Source of the DNA: an uncultured Bryobacterales bacterium
GTDB lineage: Bacteria > Acidobacteriota > Terriglobia > Bryobacterales > UBA6623
DNA: 64,000 bases
NCBI GenBank assembly: GCA_951813065.1
Contig: CATOTH010000001.1
Span: forward strand, 372,001-436,000
Reading direction: 5' to 3'
The first letter of the stretch is position 1. The number at the start of each line of letters is the position of its first letter. Below the pieces are notes generated by a model. It worked only from the letters and a program-made list of their open reading frames with translations, was not told the DNA's origin and made no database searches. Below are positions 29,412-38,418 of the stretch, in pieces. The position numbers were made by a program, and so were the translations under genes.

Positions 29412-29764
29412 AGCCAATGAACCTGAGAACACAGGGCAACGGGCAACGTGGCTCAGGGTTCGCTCCGTAATCTTAGAGACACGCACAATCGCTGTCAACA
29501 GTATCCGCGCAACGGCGCGACCGTCCGGATCGCATCGCTGCAGCGTTGCAAGAAGTCTTCGTCCGATCCGACGGATCGGCACCGGGCTCGACCGCTCGAT
29601 TCGCCAGATCGCCGACGATTCCAGCGATGCAAACAAGAGATTCCCGCGATCCTGGACGTCGCTCGCGCCCCGGTGGAAAGACGACACGAGGTGCACCAAA
29701 TGTCCTAGGCGCTTACGACAGGAACGCCTGAATGTTCTCGCAGACCCTGCGATAAACTCAAGAG
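29412..29764. other. Divergent intergenic region, DksA-like gene / leuC
   Basis: About 350 bp without a convincing gene. The leuC-proximal end carries a -10-like TAAACT (29753-29758). I see no leader peptide with a leucine run and no T-box, so attenuation of leuCD is not supported. Nothing else is recognisable. Confidence 0.4.
29753..29758 (+). promoter_or_regulatory. -10-like TAAACT, 6 nt before the leuC GTG
   Basis: TAAACT-CAAGAG-GTG; leaderless-type spacing with a GTG start, like the isomerase gene at 16914. Confidence 0.5.
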
Positions 29765-31153
29765 GTGACTACATCTCGCACGTTGTATGACAAGGTTTGG
29801 GACTCGCATGTGGTGGCACACGATTCCGGTGCGCCGGCCGTGCTCTACATCGATCTCCACCTCGTCCATGAAGTCACTTCCCCACAGGCGTTTCAAGGCC
29901 TGCGGGATCGGGGTATCGGAGTGCGGCGGCCGGATCGCACGATGGCCACGATGGACCATAGCATTCCAACACGGAACCAAGCGCTCCCAATCATCGACCC
30001 GATCGCCGCCAAGCAGGTGCAGCAGCTGCGCATCAACTGCGGCGAGTTCGGCGTTCCCCTGGCCGACCTCGGAGACGATTCGCAGGGCATCGTCCACGTC
30101 ATCGGTCCCGAACTCGGGCTAACCAGACCCGGGATTACGATCGTCTGCGGAGATAGCCACACGTCGACCCACGGAGCGTTCGGTGCCTTGGCCTTCGGTA
30201 TAGGCACCACCGAAGTGGAACATGTCTTGGCAACCCAGTGCCTGCTGCAAGACCGGTCCAGAACCTGCGAGGTCCGGTTCGACGGACTGCCGGCGCGGGG
30301 AGTCGTAGCTAAGGACTTGATCCTTGCACTGATCGCTGAGATCGGCATCGGCGGTGGCACAGGCTCAGTCTTCGAGTACACAGGCGAGGCAATCCGCGCC
30401 CTTTCCATGGAAGGGCGCATGACAGTTTGCAACATGTCGATCGAAGGTGGGGCTCGAGCCGGGATGATCGCGCCGGACGAGACGACCTACGAGTACCTTG
30501 CCGGCAGGCCAAGTTCTCCGAGTGGGGCGGATTGGGACGCGGCAGTTTCACGGTGGAAGCAGCTTCCGTCCGACGACGGGGCGCAGTACGACCGGACGGT
30601 CCGGGTCGATGCGGCAAGTCTGGAACCGATGATCACCTGGGGCACGAACCCCGGCATGGGCGTCCCCATCACTCAGCCCGTGCCCGAACCCAATGGCGGT
30701 TCAGGAGTGCGCAAAGCACTCGACTACATGCAGCTCGAACCGGGCAAGCCGCTCCTCGGTCAGCCTGTCGACGTCGTGTTCGTGGGGAGCTGCACCAATT
30801 CCCGCATCTCGGACCTGCGCCAAGCCGCGAACCTGCTCAAAGGGCGCAAAGTGAGTTCCGGTGTCCGCATGCTGGTCGTGCCCGGGTCCGAGCAGATCCG
30901 GGCGCAGGCCGAATCGGAAGGGCTTTCGGAAGTCTTCCGGATGGCTGGGGCAGATTGGCGCGAGGCTGGCTGCAGCATGTGCATCGCGATGAATGGCGAC
31001 CAACTGGACAACGGTCAATACTGTGTCTCGACAAGCAATCGCAACTTCGAGGGCCGTCAGGGCAAGGGCGGCAGGACGTTCCTGGCGAGCCCGCTGACCG
31101 CTGCGGCAACGGCCATCGAAGGCGCGGTTGCCGATCCTAGGCGCTATCTGTAG
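29765..31153 (+). CDS. leuC: 3-isopropylmalate dehydratase large subunit LeuC
   Basis: A 462-aa aconitase-family subunit that, with LeuD, interconverts 2- and 3-isopropylmalate in leucine synthesis. The [4Fe-4S] cysteines are visible: one in [13 protein letters not shown] and two in [12 protein letters not shown]. The substrate-binding start [21 protein letters not shown] and the signature [21 protein letters not shown] are all intact. The start is a GTG, since the conserved N terminus begins at once and a -10 sits 6 nt upstream. leuD follows after 21 nt. leuA and leuB are not in the window. Confidence 0.96.
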   Translation: MTTSRTLYDKVWDSHVVAHDSGAPAVLYIDLHLVHEVTSPQAFQGLRDRGIGVRRPDRTMATMDHSIPTRNQALPIIDPIAAKQVQQLRINCGEFGVPLADLGDDSQGIVHVIGPELGLTRPGITIVCGDSHTSTHGAFGALAFGIGTTEVEHVLATQCLLQDRSRTCEVRFDGLPARGVVAKDLILALIAEIGIGGGTGSVFEYTGEAIRALSMEGRMTVCNMSIEGGARAGMIAPDETTYEYLAGRPSSPSGADWDAAVSRWKQLPSDDGAQYDRTVRVDAASLEPMITWGTNPGMGVPITQPVPEPNGGSGVRKALDYMQLEPGKPLLGQPVDVVFVGSCTNSRISDLRQAANLLKGRKVSSGVRMLVVPGSEQIRAQAESEGLSEVFRMAGADWREAGCSMCIAMNGDQLDNGQYCVSTSNRNFEGRQGKGGRTFLASPLTAAATAIEGAVADPRRYL

Positions 31154-31174
31154 AAAGGTCGATCCCTCCGAACC

Positions 31175-31783
31175 ATGCAACCCGTCAAGGCATTTCGCGG
31201 TAAGGTCGTACCGCTTCCCATCAACGATATCGACACCGACCAGATCATCCCAGCCCGATTCCTGAAAACCATCGAGAAGCTGGGCCTTGGCGAGAACCTA
31301 TTCAACGACTGGCGCTACCTACCAGACGGTACTCCAAACCCGGAGTTTGTTCTCAACCAGCCCCGTGCCAATGGCGCCAGCATCCTGCTTGCCGGAGACA
31401 ATTTCGGCTGCGGAAGTTCGAGGGAGCACGCTCCGTGGGCACTGCTGGGCTTTGGGCTCCGGGCTGTCATCAGCACCTCGTTCGCGGACATCTTCCGCAA
31501 TAACTGCCTCAAGAACGGCCTGCTGCCCATCATCGTGGACGTGAACACGCATCAGGAGCTCTTCGATCGGACGGACGCGGACCCGGAATTCGCCGTTAGC
31601 GTCGACTTGGAGACGCAATCTGTAGAGTTTCTGGACGGACGCACGGCTTCGTTCCCGATCGATGGGTTTTCCAGGCAGTGCCTGCTCGAAGGCGGCGACC
31701 AGTTGAGCTACATCCAGCAGAGGATGGCCGCGATCACAGCGTACGAGCGAGTCTCGGCCACCCCCCTCGACACCCTGGCCTGA
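31175..31783 (+). CDS. leuD: 3-isopropylmalate dehydratase small subunit LeuD
   Basis: A 202-aa swivelling-domain partner of LeuC. It shows PLPINDIDTDQIIPARFLK at the N terminus, LAGDNFGCGSSREHAPWALL as the substrate-recognition loop and VISTSFADIFRNNCLKNGLLP. The length fits the bacterial type (about 200 aa). It lies 21 nt downstream of leuC with GAAAGG about 18 nt before its ATG, and is very likely co-transcribed to make the LeuCD heterodimer. It converges on lgt. Confidence 0.95.
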   Translation: MQPVKAFRGKVVPLPINDIDTDQIIPARFLKTIEKLGLGENLFNDWRYLPDGTPNPEFVLNQPRANGASILLAGDNFGCGSSREHAPWALLGFGLRAVISTSFADIFRNNCLKNGLLPIIVDVNTHQELFDRTDADPEFAVSVDLETQSVEFLDGRTASFPIDGFSRQCLLEGGDQLSYIQQRMAAITAYERVSATPLDTLA

Positions 31784-31812
31784 CTCGACGCGCTGATCGC
31801 CCTGGCTAGCCC

Positions 31813-32601
31813 TCAGGCCCTGCGGGGCGCTGTCCTCACCAGCCAAAGTCCGAGAACCACAAGACCAGCTGCCACGCATTGCGTCGTGCTCAAGAACCCA
31901 CCGATCACAAACGTGCGGGCTCCCTCCTCGCGGAAAAACTCCACGAAGATACGAAACGTCGAATACAGGGCGAGATAAGTCCCCAAGATCACGCCCGTCG
32001 CGTGAGGGCGGCCATAGCGCCAGAGGAGAAAGGCGCCGATCGCCGCAGTGCCTAGCGCCTCATACAGCTGAGTCGGGTGCAGCGGAATGTTCAGCGGCAC
32101 TCCCGTGAAACTGTGGGCAGCCGGATCACGAAACGTCACCGCCCAAGCCAAATGGGTCTCGCGGCCCCAGCAACAGCCCGCCGCGAAGCACCCTAATCGT
32201 CCGATTGCATGCCCTATCGCGAGACCGGGAGCCATCACGTCGGCCGTCGCCAGCCAAGGCATGCCGTGCCGCCGAGTGTAGTAGTACGCCACGCCAAGCG
32301 CCGACAGCAAGCCACCGTAGAACACGCCTCCAGACCGAAGGGCCGACAGCGAGAAGAGCCTCGAAAAGTCCGCGGAGTAATATGTCCAGCTGTCGACGAT
32401 CAAGAAAACTTTCGCTCCCACAATCGCCGACAACAGCAGCACGATCCCTAGATTGGTAATCCGTTCCGGATCCAAGTCAGAGCGGTCTGACCGGCGCGCG
32501 AGACGGGCAGCCAGTGTAATCCCGGCGAGGAATCCCACAGCGATCAACACGCCGTATGTCGGCACGGAGAGCGAACCGACCTCAACGATCCGGGGCCACA
32601 T
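31813..32601 (-). CDS. lgt: Prolipoprotein diacylglyceryl transferase Lgt
   Basis: A 262-aa inner-membrane enzyme with about seven hydrophobic segments that moves diacylglycerol from phosphatidylglycerol onto the lipobox cysteine of prolipoproteins. The Lgt signature GHAIGRLGCFAAGCCWG is clear, as are PTYGVLIAVGFLAG near the N terminus and PLHPTQLYEALG later. It starts 15 nt after the lspA stop on the same strand. The two enzymes that add the lipid and then cut the signal are thus encoded together, in processing order reversed. Lipoprotein substrates with lipoboxes exist in this window (6650, 40205). Confidence 0.94.
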   Translation of the reverse strand: MWPRIVEVGSLSVPTYGVLIAVGFLAGITLAARLARRSDRSDLDPERITNLGIVLLLSAIVGAKVFLIVDSWTYYSADFSRLFSLSALRSGGVFYGGLLSALGVAYYYTRRHGMPWLATADVMAPGLAIGHAIGRLGCFAAGCCWGRETHLAWAVTFRDPAAHSFTGVPLNIPLHPTQLYEALGTAAIGAFLLWRYGRPHATGVILGTYLALYSTFRIFVEFFREEGARTFVIGGFLSTTQCVAAGLVVLGLWLVRTAPRRA

Positions 32602-32616
32602 GCTGGAATTCCAGGC

Positions 32617-33120
32617 CTATGCCGTGCCTGCCTCTTCTGAATGCGGATTCCGCACGAAAATCGATTCTGCGAGCAACATTACCGCGCCGATCGTAATGGC
32701 GCTGTCGGCAACGTTGAAGGCTGGCCAATGGTAGCTACCCACGTACAAGTCCAGGAAATCCGTAACGTAGCCGTACAGCAGGCGGTCGTAGAGATTGCCC
32801 ACAGCCCCCGCCAAGATCAGCACGAGCGCGATTCGACTCGTCCTGGAGAGCTTTTCCTGCCTCCAGAGCAACGCAACAATCACACCGATGGCGACCATGG
32901 AGATTCCCGGCAAAAGCAAGTCCCGGAACCAAGGTGCCGAATCTGCGAACAGACTGAACGCGATGCCCGTGTTGCGCACATGTACGAGATTGAAGAAACC
33001 ACCAATGACCGTCTCGGACGCTCCGTGGGGCATCGACGCCACGATAGCCGCTTTCGAAACGCGGTCCCCGATCACCACGAGCCCTGCAAGTACCCAGAGC
33101 GAGCGGTTTCCTGAACCCAT
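32617..33120 (-). CDS. lspA: Lipoprotein signal peptidase LspA
   Basis: A 167-aa, four-helix aspartic protease of the inner membrane that cleaves signal peptides of lipidated prolipoproteins. Both catalytic Asp motifs are present: GNLYDRLLYGYVTDFLDLY and AFNVADSAITIGAV. The start at the ATG at 33120 (MGSGNRSLWVLAG) gives the usual length; the frame also has an ATG at 33171, which would add 17 residues without a membrane role. It is followed by lgt and forms a two-gene lipoprotein-maturation unit, divergent from the pterin dehydratase gene. Confidence 0.93.
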   Translation of the reverse strand: MGSGNRSLWVLAGLVVIGDRVSKAAIVASMPHGASETVIGGFFNLVHVRNTGIAFSLFADSAPWFRDLLLPGISMVAIGVIVALLWRQEKLSRTSRIALVLILAGAVGNLYDRLLYGYVTDFLDLYVGSYHWPAFNVADSAITIGAVMLLAESIFVRNPHSEEAGTA

Positions 33121-33237
33121 CCACCCGCAGCAGACCCTGGCTCCGGTTCCCAAAGTGCTTTGGTTGCGCATCGGCGAGGGAGCGACTCCCCTGCAGTCAG
33201 CTTACAAGACTCGGAGCGCTCCTCGGTCCGGAACGCG

Positions 33238-33243
33238 TATCTT
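33238..33243 (+). promoter_or_regulatory. -10-like TATCTT, 9 nt before the pterin dehydratase ATG
   Basis: TATCTT followed by CGTGATACG and the ATG at 33253; no Shine-Dalgarno. Confidence 0.4.
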
Positions 33244-33252
33244 CGTGATACG

Positions 33253-33606
33253 ATGCTCGAAGGACAGACTTCAGTGTCAGGGCTAGCTGAAAAGTCGTGC
33301 GTCCCTTGCCGTGGAGGCATTCCGCCGCTTCAAGGCGAAGAACTCCGAGCGTTCAGCTCGCAAGTTGCGGATTGGACTGTGGTCGAGGCCCATCATCTCG
33401 AACGGGAATTCAAGTTCCCAGACTTCAACAACGCGCTCGATTTTACCAACCGCGTCGGGGCCCTGGCCGAATCCGAAGGGCACCATCCCGACATCTATCT
33501 TGCGTGGGGCAAGGTGGGAATTAAGATCTGGACTCACAAGATTGATGGACTAACGGAGTCGGACTTCGTCCTGGCCGCGAAGATCGACCGGTTGCGAGAG
33601 ACTTGA
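33253..33606 (+). CDS. Pterin-4a-carbinolamine dehydratase (PCD/DCoH family)
   Basis: A 117-aa protein with an N-terminal CVPCRGGIPPLQGEEL and the PCD fold: EREFKFPDFNNALDFTNRV, then the active-site histidines in ESEGHHPDIYL and GVGIKIWTHKIDGLTESDF-like motifs (third His in WTH). It dehydrates 4a-hydroxytetrahydrobiopterin made by aromatic amino acid hydroxylases, or does the equivalent with a molybdopterin-type cofactor. No phenylalanine hydroxylase is in the window. The ATG at 33253 has TATCTT 9 nt upstream. It ends 57 nt before the S41 protease gene. Confidence 0.9.
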   Translation: MLEGQTSVSGLAEKSCVPCRGGIPPLQGEELRAFSSQVADWTVVEAHHLEREFKFPDFNNALDFTNRVGALAESEGHHPDIYLAWGKVGIKIWTHKIDGLTESDFVLAAKIDRLRET

Positions 33607-33663
33607 GCCCATCCGGACTCGGGTGGGCTCCGGAACTTGATGCGCACTGCCGTCACAGGACCG

Positions 33664-35238
33664 ATGAAAACCGTACGTGCAATCCTGACCATCGCTGCGG
33701 TCATTGCAGTCTCCAGCATTGTCGGCGGCGTCTACGGGCTGCGAATCGGTACCAATGGCAACCTCATCCGGATGGCTCCGCTGAACGATCATGTCAATCG
33801 GGCGCATCAAGTCACCCGGTGGATTGACCGACGCTTCGTCGAGAATGTGGACTGGTCGAGGGCGATGTACGAGGGCGCCATTCCCTCGATGCTCGCCACG
33901 CTGGATCCGCACTCCACGTTCCTCAGCACCGAAGAGTTTCTCAAGATGCGCGAGCACGAGCGCGGCAGCTACGCCGGAGTCGGCATGCAGATAGTTAACT
34001 TCGGCAGCAAGACGGTCGTCGAGTTTCCGTTCCCTGAAACCCCGGCATTCGAAGCCGGGATCCTGCCGGGGGACACGCTCGAAATGGTGGATAACGAGCC
34101 GGTTAGCGGCCTCGATCTCAACGAAGTGGCCGGACAGGTCAAGGGACCGCCCGGTACCAGCGTGCACCTAAGCTTGTCTCGCTCGGGCTTGGATCGCTGG
34201 ATCGAGGTTGACTTGGTCCGCCACGTCATCCCGCGTCCGACAATCTCCACCAAGTTGCTATTTGAGGACGGCACTGGCTATCTGCGCATCAATAGTTTCG
34301 GTGAGAGGACCGGCGACGAATTGGACGCGGCGCTGCGTTCGTTGGAAGGCCTCGGCATGCGCGGCTTGTTGCTTGACCTCAGGGACAACAAGGGCGGGCT
34401 CCTGTCGGCCGGGGTCAAAGTCGCGAGCCGGTTCCTCGAGCGAGGCCAAAGCGTCGTTTCCCACCGCGGTCGCAACTCGCCCGAGCGCCGCTACGGGTCG
34501 GAGATCGACGAGCCAGACCTGGACTATCCGATCGTCGTCCTGGTCAACTGCAATTCAGCGTCCGCTTCGGAGATCGTTGCAGGAGCCTTGCAGGACCACG
34601 ACCGCGCGTTGATAGCAGGTACGAACACCTTCGGCAAGGGTTTGGTGCAGTCGGTATTCGCGTTGCCCGAAGAAACCGGGATGGTGCTGACGATGGCTCG
34701 TTACTATTCGCCCAGCGGGCGATTGATTCAGCGGCCCTACGACAACCTCACGGCGTCCGAATACTTCACCGAGCCCTGCAGCGAGCAGTACAGCCCGGAA
34801 CAAAGCACTGTCCGCCTGACTGACGGCGGACGGAAAGTCTACGAGTTGGGAGGAATCGCACCCGACGTCCAAATCGCGGACCCGCAATCCACGCCCTTCC
34901 AGCGACACGTCGAGCAGCAGCGGATGGTGGAACGCTTCGTCGCTCGGGTGCGGTCCGAGGGCCACACGATGCTCCGAGGCGAGGCCCCTGCACCGGAAAT
35001 GCTAGGCGATCTGTTGCAGTTCACGGCTGACCGAGGCGTCCGAGGCGGCCGGCGATTGGCAACGGAGGATCGGCAATACCTCATGCGAGCGCTCGCCATC
35101 CACCTCCATATTTCATACTTCGACTACGATGAGGGACTCCGCGTACAGGCCAGCTACGATCCGGTGGTCCTGCAGGCGCGCTCGCTATTGGGCCAGGCAG
35201 TTCACTTGATGAATGGAAGGCCTGGCGCCGTGTCGTGA
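33664..35238 (+). CDS. S41 carboxy-terminal processing protease (CtpA-like)
   Basis: A 524-aa periplasmic protease with an N-terminal signal/anchor (VRAILTIAAVIAVSSIVGGV), a PDZ domain (about 90-185, YAGVGMQIVNFGSKTVVEF) and the S41 core. The catalytic Ser is near 300 (NCNSASASEIVAGAL) and Lys near 325 (TFGKGLVQS), 25 residues apart as in E. coli Prc. It cleaves C-terminal tails of secreted proteins after PDZ recognition. The C-terminal 150 residues go beyond the minimal CtpA. I use the ATG at 33664, which has AGGA upstream; TTG/ATG codons at 33637-33642 are alternatives. Confidence 0.9.
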   Translation: MKTVRAILTIAAVIAVSSIVGGVYGLRIGTNGNLIRMAPLNDHVNRAHQVTRWIDRRFVENVDWSRAMYEGAIPSMLATLDPHSTFLSTEEFLKMREHERGSYAGVGMQIVNFGSKTVVEFPFPETPAFEAGILPGDTLEMVDNEPVSGLDLNEVAGQVKGPPGTSVHLSLSRSGLDRWIEVDLVRHVIPRPTISTKLLFEDGTGYLRINSFGERTGDELDAALRSLEGLGMRGLLLDLRDNKGGLLSAGVKVASRFLERGQSVVSHRGRNSPERRYGSEIDEPDLDYPIVVLVNCNSASASEIVAGALQDHDRALIAGTNTFGKGLVQSVFALPEETGMVLTMARYYSPSGRLIQRPYDNLTASEYFTEPCSEQYSPEQSTVRLTDGGRKVYELGGIAPDVQIADPQSTPFQRHVEQQRMVERFVARVRSEGHTMLRGEAPAPEMLGDLLQFTADRGVRGGRRLATEDRQYLMRALAIHLHISYFDYDEGLRVQASYDPVVLQARSLLGQAVHLMNGRPGAVS

Positions 35239-35255
35239 CGTTTCCCGCGAGGCCT

Positions 35256-36272
35256 TCAGCGGGGAGCGTACTGCTTGGTGTGACCAGTGCGGGAGTTTGT
35301 CACGGCAAAGTGCCCGTCCGGCTGTACGGTCGCCCTGATCCAGTGAGCTTCGCAGCCCTCCGTCTCGCCTAGGTTGGCGATGAACTCCTCAGGAGGGTTG
35401 TGGTCAGGGCCACTCTGGACGGACCGATGGACCTGCCATAAGTCGAGGAGCGAGGGCGTCGATGTCAGTGTCTCGAAGACACCTGGCGTGCCCCCCTTGC
35501 GCGGGCCGTTGTTCATGACGGCCACCAGCGGGCGTATCGCGCGAATATGGGCGGGCGCGCCGGACGTATGCATCCCGTGATGGGTCACCTGGTACAGGTC
35601 GATCTCGCCGAGAATGTTCACCGGGCATGCTGTCTCGAGCTCGTAGTTCCACGTGAGGTCACCGAGATCCAGGAACTCGAAGTCTCCCATGCGGACAAGG
35701 AATCCGACGCTCTTGCCGTTCTCACCGCGGTCGACCGCCTTCAGTTCCGCGTCCCGACACTCTCGATTCGGACCGCTGTCAGCCAGCGGCTGGTCCAGGA
35801 ACTTGCTGCGTGCGGCGACGAAGAGGAATTCAGTGCTCTTCAGGGGCAGCCGCTGACCGGGCTCGACCTGCATCCGACGGTCCCCGGCCGTCTTCGCGTA
35901 ACTGTCCCAGAGGGCGTCTGCCCGCTCGTTGCGGCCAATTTCAACGCTGTCGCCATGGTCGACGAAGCGGCCGATGGGAATCATCTTCGAGAGTTCCTCG
36001 ATCCCGCCGGTGTGATCCCGGTGGAAGTGGGACGCGATGAAATAGTCAAGCTGCTTCTTGCCAACCTCCTCCTCGAGAACCTTCACGATCCGAGCAGGGT
36101 CCCGGCCGTCGAATCCCGGCCAGCCGGCATCCATGAGAATGGTCTCGGAATCCGGGGTGACAATAAGAGTCGCAGCACCGCCCTCCACGTCGATCCAATA
36201 AATCCGCAGCTCGGCGGCCGACAGCGGGCAGGAGCAAAGGGCGACACAGAGAGCGAAACAACGAATATTCAT
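35256..36272 (-). CDS. Exported metallo-beta-lactamase-fold hydrolase
   Basis: A 338-aa protein with a signal peptide (MNIRCFALCVALCSCPLSAAE) and an MBL fold resembling the ComEC/Rec2 hydrolase domain. The zinc site HxHxDH is intact in IASHFHRDHTGGIEEL. Further ligands are the Asp in FLDLGDLTWN and the His pair in VTHHGMHTSGAP. It is expected to hydrolyse a phosphodiester or ester in the periplasm; substrate unknown. The ATG at 36272 is chosen over 36344 because the signal peptide starts there and TACAAT lies 9 nt upstream. It converges on the S41 protease gene and is divergent from the cytochrome gene. Confidence 0.82.
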   Translation of the reverse strand: MNIRCFALCVALCSCPLSAAELRIYWIDVEGGAATLIVTPDSETILMDAGWPGFDGRDPARIVKVLEEEVGKKQLDYFIASHFHRDHTGGIEELSKMIPIGRFVDHGDSVEIGRNERADALWDSYAKTAGDRRMQVEPGQRLPLKSTEFLFVAARSKFLDQPLADSGPNRECRDAELKAVDRGENGKSVGFLVRMGDFEFLDLGDLTWNYELETACPVNILGEIDLYQVTHHGMHTSGAPAHIRAIRPLVAVMNNGPRKGGTPGVFETLTSTPSLLDLWQVHRSVQSGPDHNPPEEFIANLGETEGCEAHWIRATVQPDGHFAVTNSRTGHTKQYAPR

Positions 36273-36281
36273 GCCATCCGT

Positions 36282-36287
36282 ATTGTA
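36282..36287 (-). promoter_or_regulatory. -10-like TACAAT, 9 nt before the MBL gene ATG
   Basis: On the minus strand TACAAT-ACGGATGGC-ATG, without Shine-Dalgarno. Confidence 0.5.
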
Positions 36288-36407
36288 AACTTGATCTTGG
36301 GTTTGCTCCGGTTCGGCACGAACCGGGGGAGCCAGTCGTATCATTGCGGGTGCCCGGTGGTGCGCGCACCGAACTGCGATAAACTGAATTGGGGGACAAA
36401 GAACCGG

Positions 36408-36737
36408 ATGTCACTGAAACGCATGGTGCCTTGGGTGGCCGGACTCTGTTTGGTTTCGGCGGGCTACGCCGACGATCAAGACAAAGGAGATGTCACCAAG
36501 GGCAAGGAAGCCTTCCAGACACGCTGCCTGATGTGCCACTTCGAGGACAAGGCCGACAAGAAGATCGGTCCGGGCATGGCGGGCATCAAGGACGGCAAGC
36601 TGCCGAGCGGCAAGGAAGCCACCCTGGCGAACATCTTGGAAAACATGAACAAGGGCGGCAATGGCATGCCTGCGTTCGAGCAAATGCTCAGTGAGGAAGA
36701 AAAGATCAACATCGCCGCCTACGTGCTGAGCCTGTAG
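36408..36737 (+). CDS. Small class I cytochrome c
   Basis: A 109-aa periplasmic electron carrier: signal peptide (1-21, MVPWVAGLCLVSAGYA), one haem motif CLMCH (Cys40, Cys43, His44) and a downstream Met in NGMPAF as the likely sixth ligand, near residue 88. The fold ends with EEKINIAAYVLSL, the standard C-terminal helix. Its redox partner is not known; the SoxCD-like pair and the DUF1549 haem proteins here are other exported cytochromes. GGGGGAC lies 12 nt before the ATG and TAAACT further up. It precedes acpP by 98 nt, probably as a separate unit. Confidence 0.88.
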   Translation: MSLKRMVPWVAGLCLVSAGYADDQDKGDVTKGKEAFQTRCLMCHFEDKADKKIGPGMAGIKDGKLPSGKEATLANILENMNKGGNGMPAFEQMLSEEEKINIAAYVLSL

Positions 36738-36796
36738 CGCGCGTCCGCCGAGCGGTCTCGTCGCAGCGATGTGTAGCAGTCCCAATCCGGAACAGC

Positions 36797-36826
36797 TTGT
36801 GACGGATCCAAGGTTCACGCTTAATT
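36797..36826 (+). promoter_or_regulatory. Candidate sigma70 promoter of acpP-fabF
   Basis: TTGTGA (36797-36802), an 18-nt spacer and TTAATT (36821-36826). The ATG of acpP is 9 nt after the -10, with GGAAAGAG in the gap. It is the best two-box promoter I find here. Confidence 0.45.
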
Positions 36827-36835
36827 GGAAAGAGT

Positions 36836-37075
36836 ATGGAAGTTGCAAAGAAAGTCACCGAAATCATCTGCGAGCAGTTGAGCGTCGAAGAGTCTCAAGT
36901 CACTGCTGACGCAGCATTCCAAGAGTCCCTGAACGCTGACTCGCTCGATATCGTCGAGTTGATCATGGCATTCGAAGAAGGGTTCGACATTGAGATTCCT
37001 GACGACGATGCGGAGAAGATTCGCACCGTCGGTGACTCGATCCAGTACATCACGTCAAAGCTGGAAAGCAAGTAG
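36836..37075 (+). CDS. acpP: Acyl carrier protein
   Basis: A 79-aa acidic four-helix protein that carries fatty-acyl intermediates. The phosphopantetheine-attachment motif is [10 protein letters not shown] with Ser36, and [20 protein letters not shown] matches the canonical third and fourth helices. GGAAAGAG lies close before the ATG. fabF starts 11 nt after the stop, the classical acpP-fabF order for fatty-acid synthesis, so this is the housekeeping ACP and not a polyketide-type one. Confidence 0.96.
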   Translation: MEVAKKVTEIICEQLSVEESQVTADAAFQESLNADSLDIVELIMAFEEGFDIEIPDDDAEKIRTVGDSIQYITSKLESK

Positions 37076-37086
37076 TAGGGATACTG

Positions 37087-38331
37087 TTGCAGAGAAGAGT
37101 TGTCGTCACTGGCGTCGGCCTCGTATCTCCGGTAGGAGTGGGGACCGAGGAGTGTTGGACTGCCCTTCTCGAAGGCCGCAACGGGATCGACACCATCACG
37201 CACTTCGACGCGACCGGCTTCCCCTGCCAGATCGCGGGTGAGATCAAGAACTTCGACCCCTTGGATTTCGTATCCAAGAAAGACGTTCGCAAGATGGGTC
37301 GGTTCACCTTCTTCGCGCTCGCGGCCAGCGAGTTCGCGATGGCCATGTCAGGTCTTGCGGTGACCCCGGAAACCGCGCCGCGCATTGGCGCCTACGTTGG
37401 CAGCGGCATCGGCGGTTTTGACGTTATCGAGCGGGAGCACGAGAAACTCCTCAAGTCCGGTCCCAGACGGGTAACGCCGTTCTTCATTCCGGCCGCGATC
37501 GTGAACCTAGCGTCCGGTCACGTTTCGATCCGTTGGAACGCGCAGGGGCCGAACTCGGCAACGGCGACAGCCTGTACGAGCGGTGCTCACGCTGTGGGGG
37601 ATTCGTTCCGTCTGATCCAGCAGGGCTATGCGGACGCGATGATTTGCGGTGGCGCCGAGGCGGCGATCACGCCGATGAGCGTTGCCGGTTTCGGGGCGAT
37701 GAAGGCACTGTCAACACGCAACGACGATCCGGCTAACGCGAGTCGCCCGTGGGACATAGACCGAGATGGCTTCGTCGTCGGCGAGGGCGCAGGCATCCTG
37801 ATTCTGGAAGAATTGGAATTCGCGCGACGCCGGAACGCTCCGGTTGTGGCCGAACTGGTCGGTTACGGAATGAGCGGTGACGCATTCCATATCACCTCGC
37901 CCGCTGACGACGGGGACGGGGCAGTCCGCGTGATGCGCAACGCCATCGAGGATGCTGGCATCGCGGTTACGGAGGTGGACTACGTCAACTCCCACGGCAC
38001 GTCAACTCCAGTCGGGGACCTGGTCGAGTCGAGAGCCATGGAGCGGCTCTTCGAAGACCACGCTCAGAACCTGCCCGTGAGTTCGACGAAGTCGATGACC
38101 GGGCACTTGTTGGGTGGCGCGGGCGGCTTGGAAGCGGGCATTGTATCGCTTGCCGTCCGCGATCAGATCGCCCCGCCCACAATCAATATCGGCCAGCCGG
38201 GTCCCGGCTGCAATCTCGATTACATCCCCGGGGCGGCCCGGCAGATGGAGATCGAGTACGCGCTGAGCAACTCCTTTGGCTTCGGCGGCACGAACGGCAC
38301 CCTGGTCTTTAGGCGCTTTACCGAGTCCTAG
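37087..38331 (+). CDS. fabF: Beta-ketoacyl-ACP synthase II FabF
   Basis: A 414-aa thiolase-fold condensing enzyme that elongates acyl-ACP with malonyl-ACP. The catalytic triad is complete: Cys163 (TATACTSGAHAVGD), His in YVNSHGTSTPVGD and His in STKSMTGHLLGGAG, with SNSFGFGGTNGT at the C terminus. It starts at a TTG directly at the conserved N terminus (MQRRVVVTGVGLVSPVG), with AGGG 7 nt upstream. It is co-transcribed with acpP. The length fits E. coli FabF (413 aa). Confidence 0.95.
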   Translation: MQRRVVVTGVGLVSPVGVGTEECWTALLEGRNGIDTITHFDATGFPCQIAGEIKNFDPLDFVSKKDVRKMGRFTFFALAASEFAMAMSGLAVTPETAPRIGAYVGSGIGGFDVIEREHEKLLKSGPRRVTPFFIPAAIVNLASGHVSIRWNAQGPNSATATACTSGAHAVGDSFRLIQQGYADAMICGGAEAAITPMSVAGFGAMKALSTRNDDPANASRPWDIDRDGFVVGEGAGILILEELEFARRRNAPVVAELVGYGMSGDAFHITSPADDGDGAVRVMRNAIEDAGIAVTEVDYVNSHGTSTPVGDLVESRAMERLFEDHAQNLPVSSTKSMTGHLLGGAGGLEAGIVSLAVRDQIAPPTINIGQPGPGCNLDYIPGAARQMEIEYALSNSFGFGGTNGTLVFRRFTES

Positions 38332-38418
38332 CCAGAACGCTTGGCCAGCGAGCGGCCGCCAGGCTGTTAGAATCGTTTGCTGGCGCCACGTTTTGAGAGC
38401 GTGCCAGCCCCCTGCACA

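Noticed and set aside
35547..36407. Long plus-strand extension of the cytochrome c frame
   Set aside because: It is antisense to the metallo-beta-lactamase gene. The signal peptide and haem protein start at 36408.
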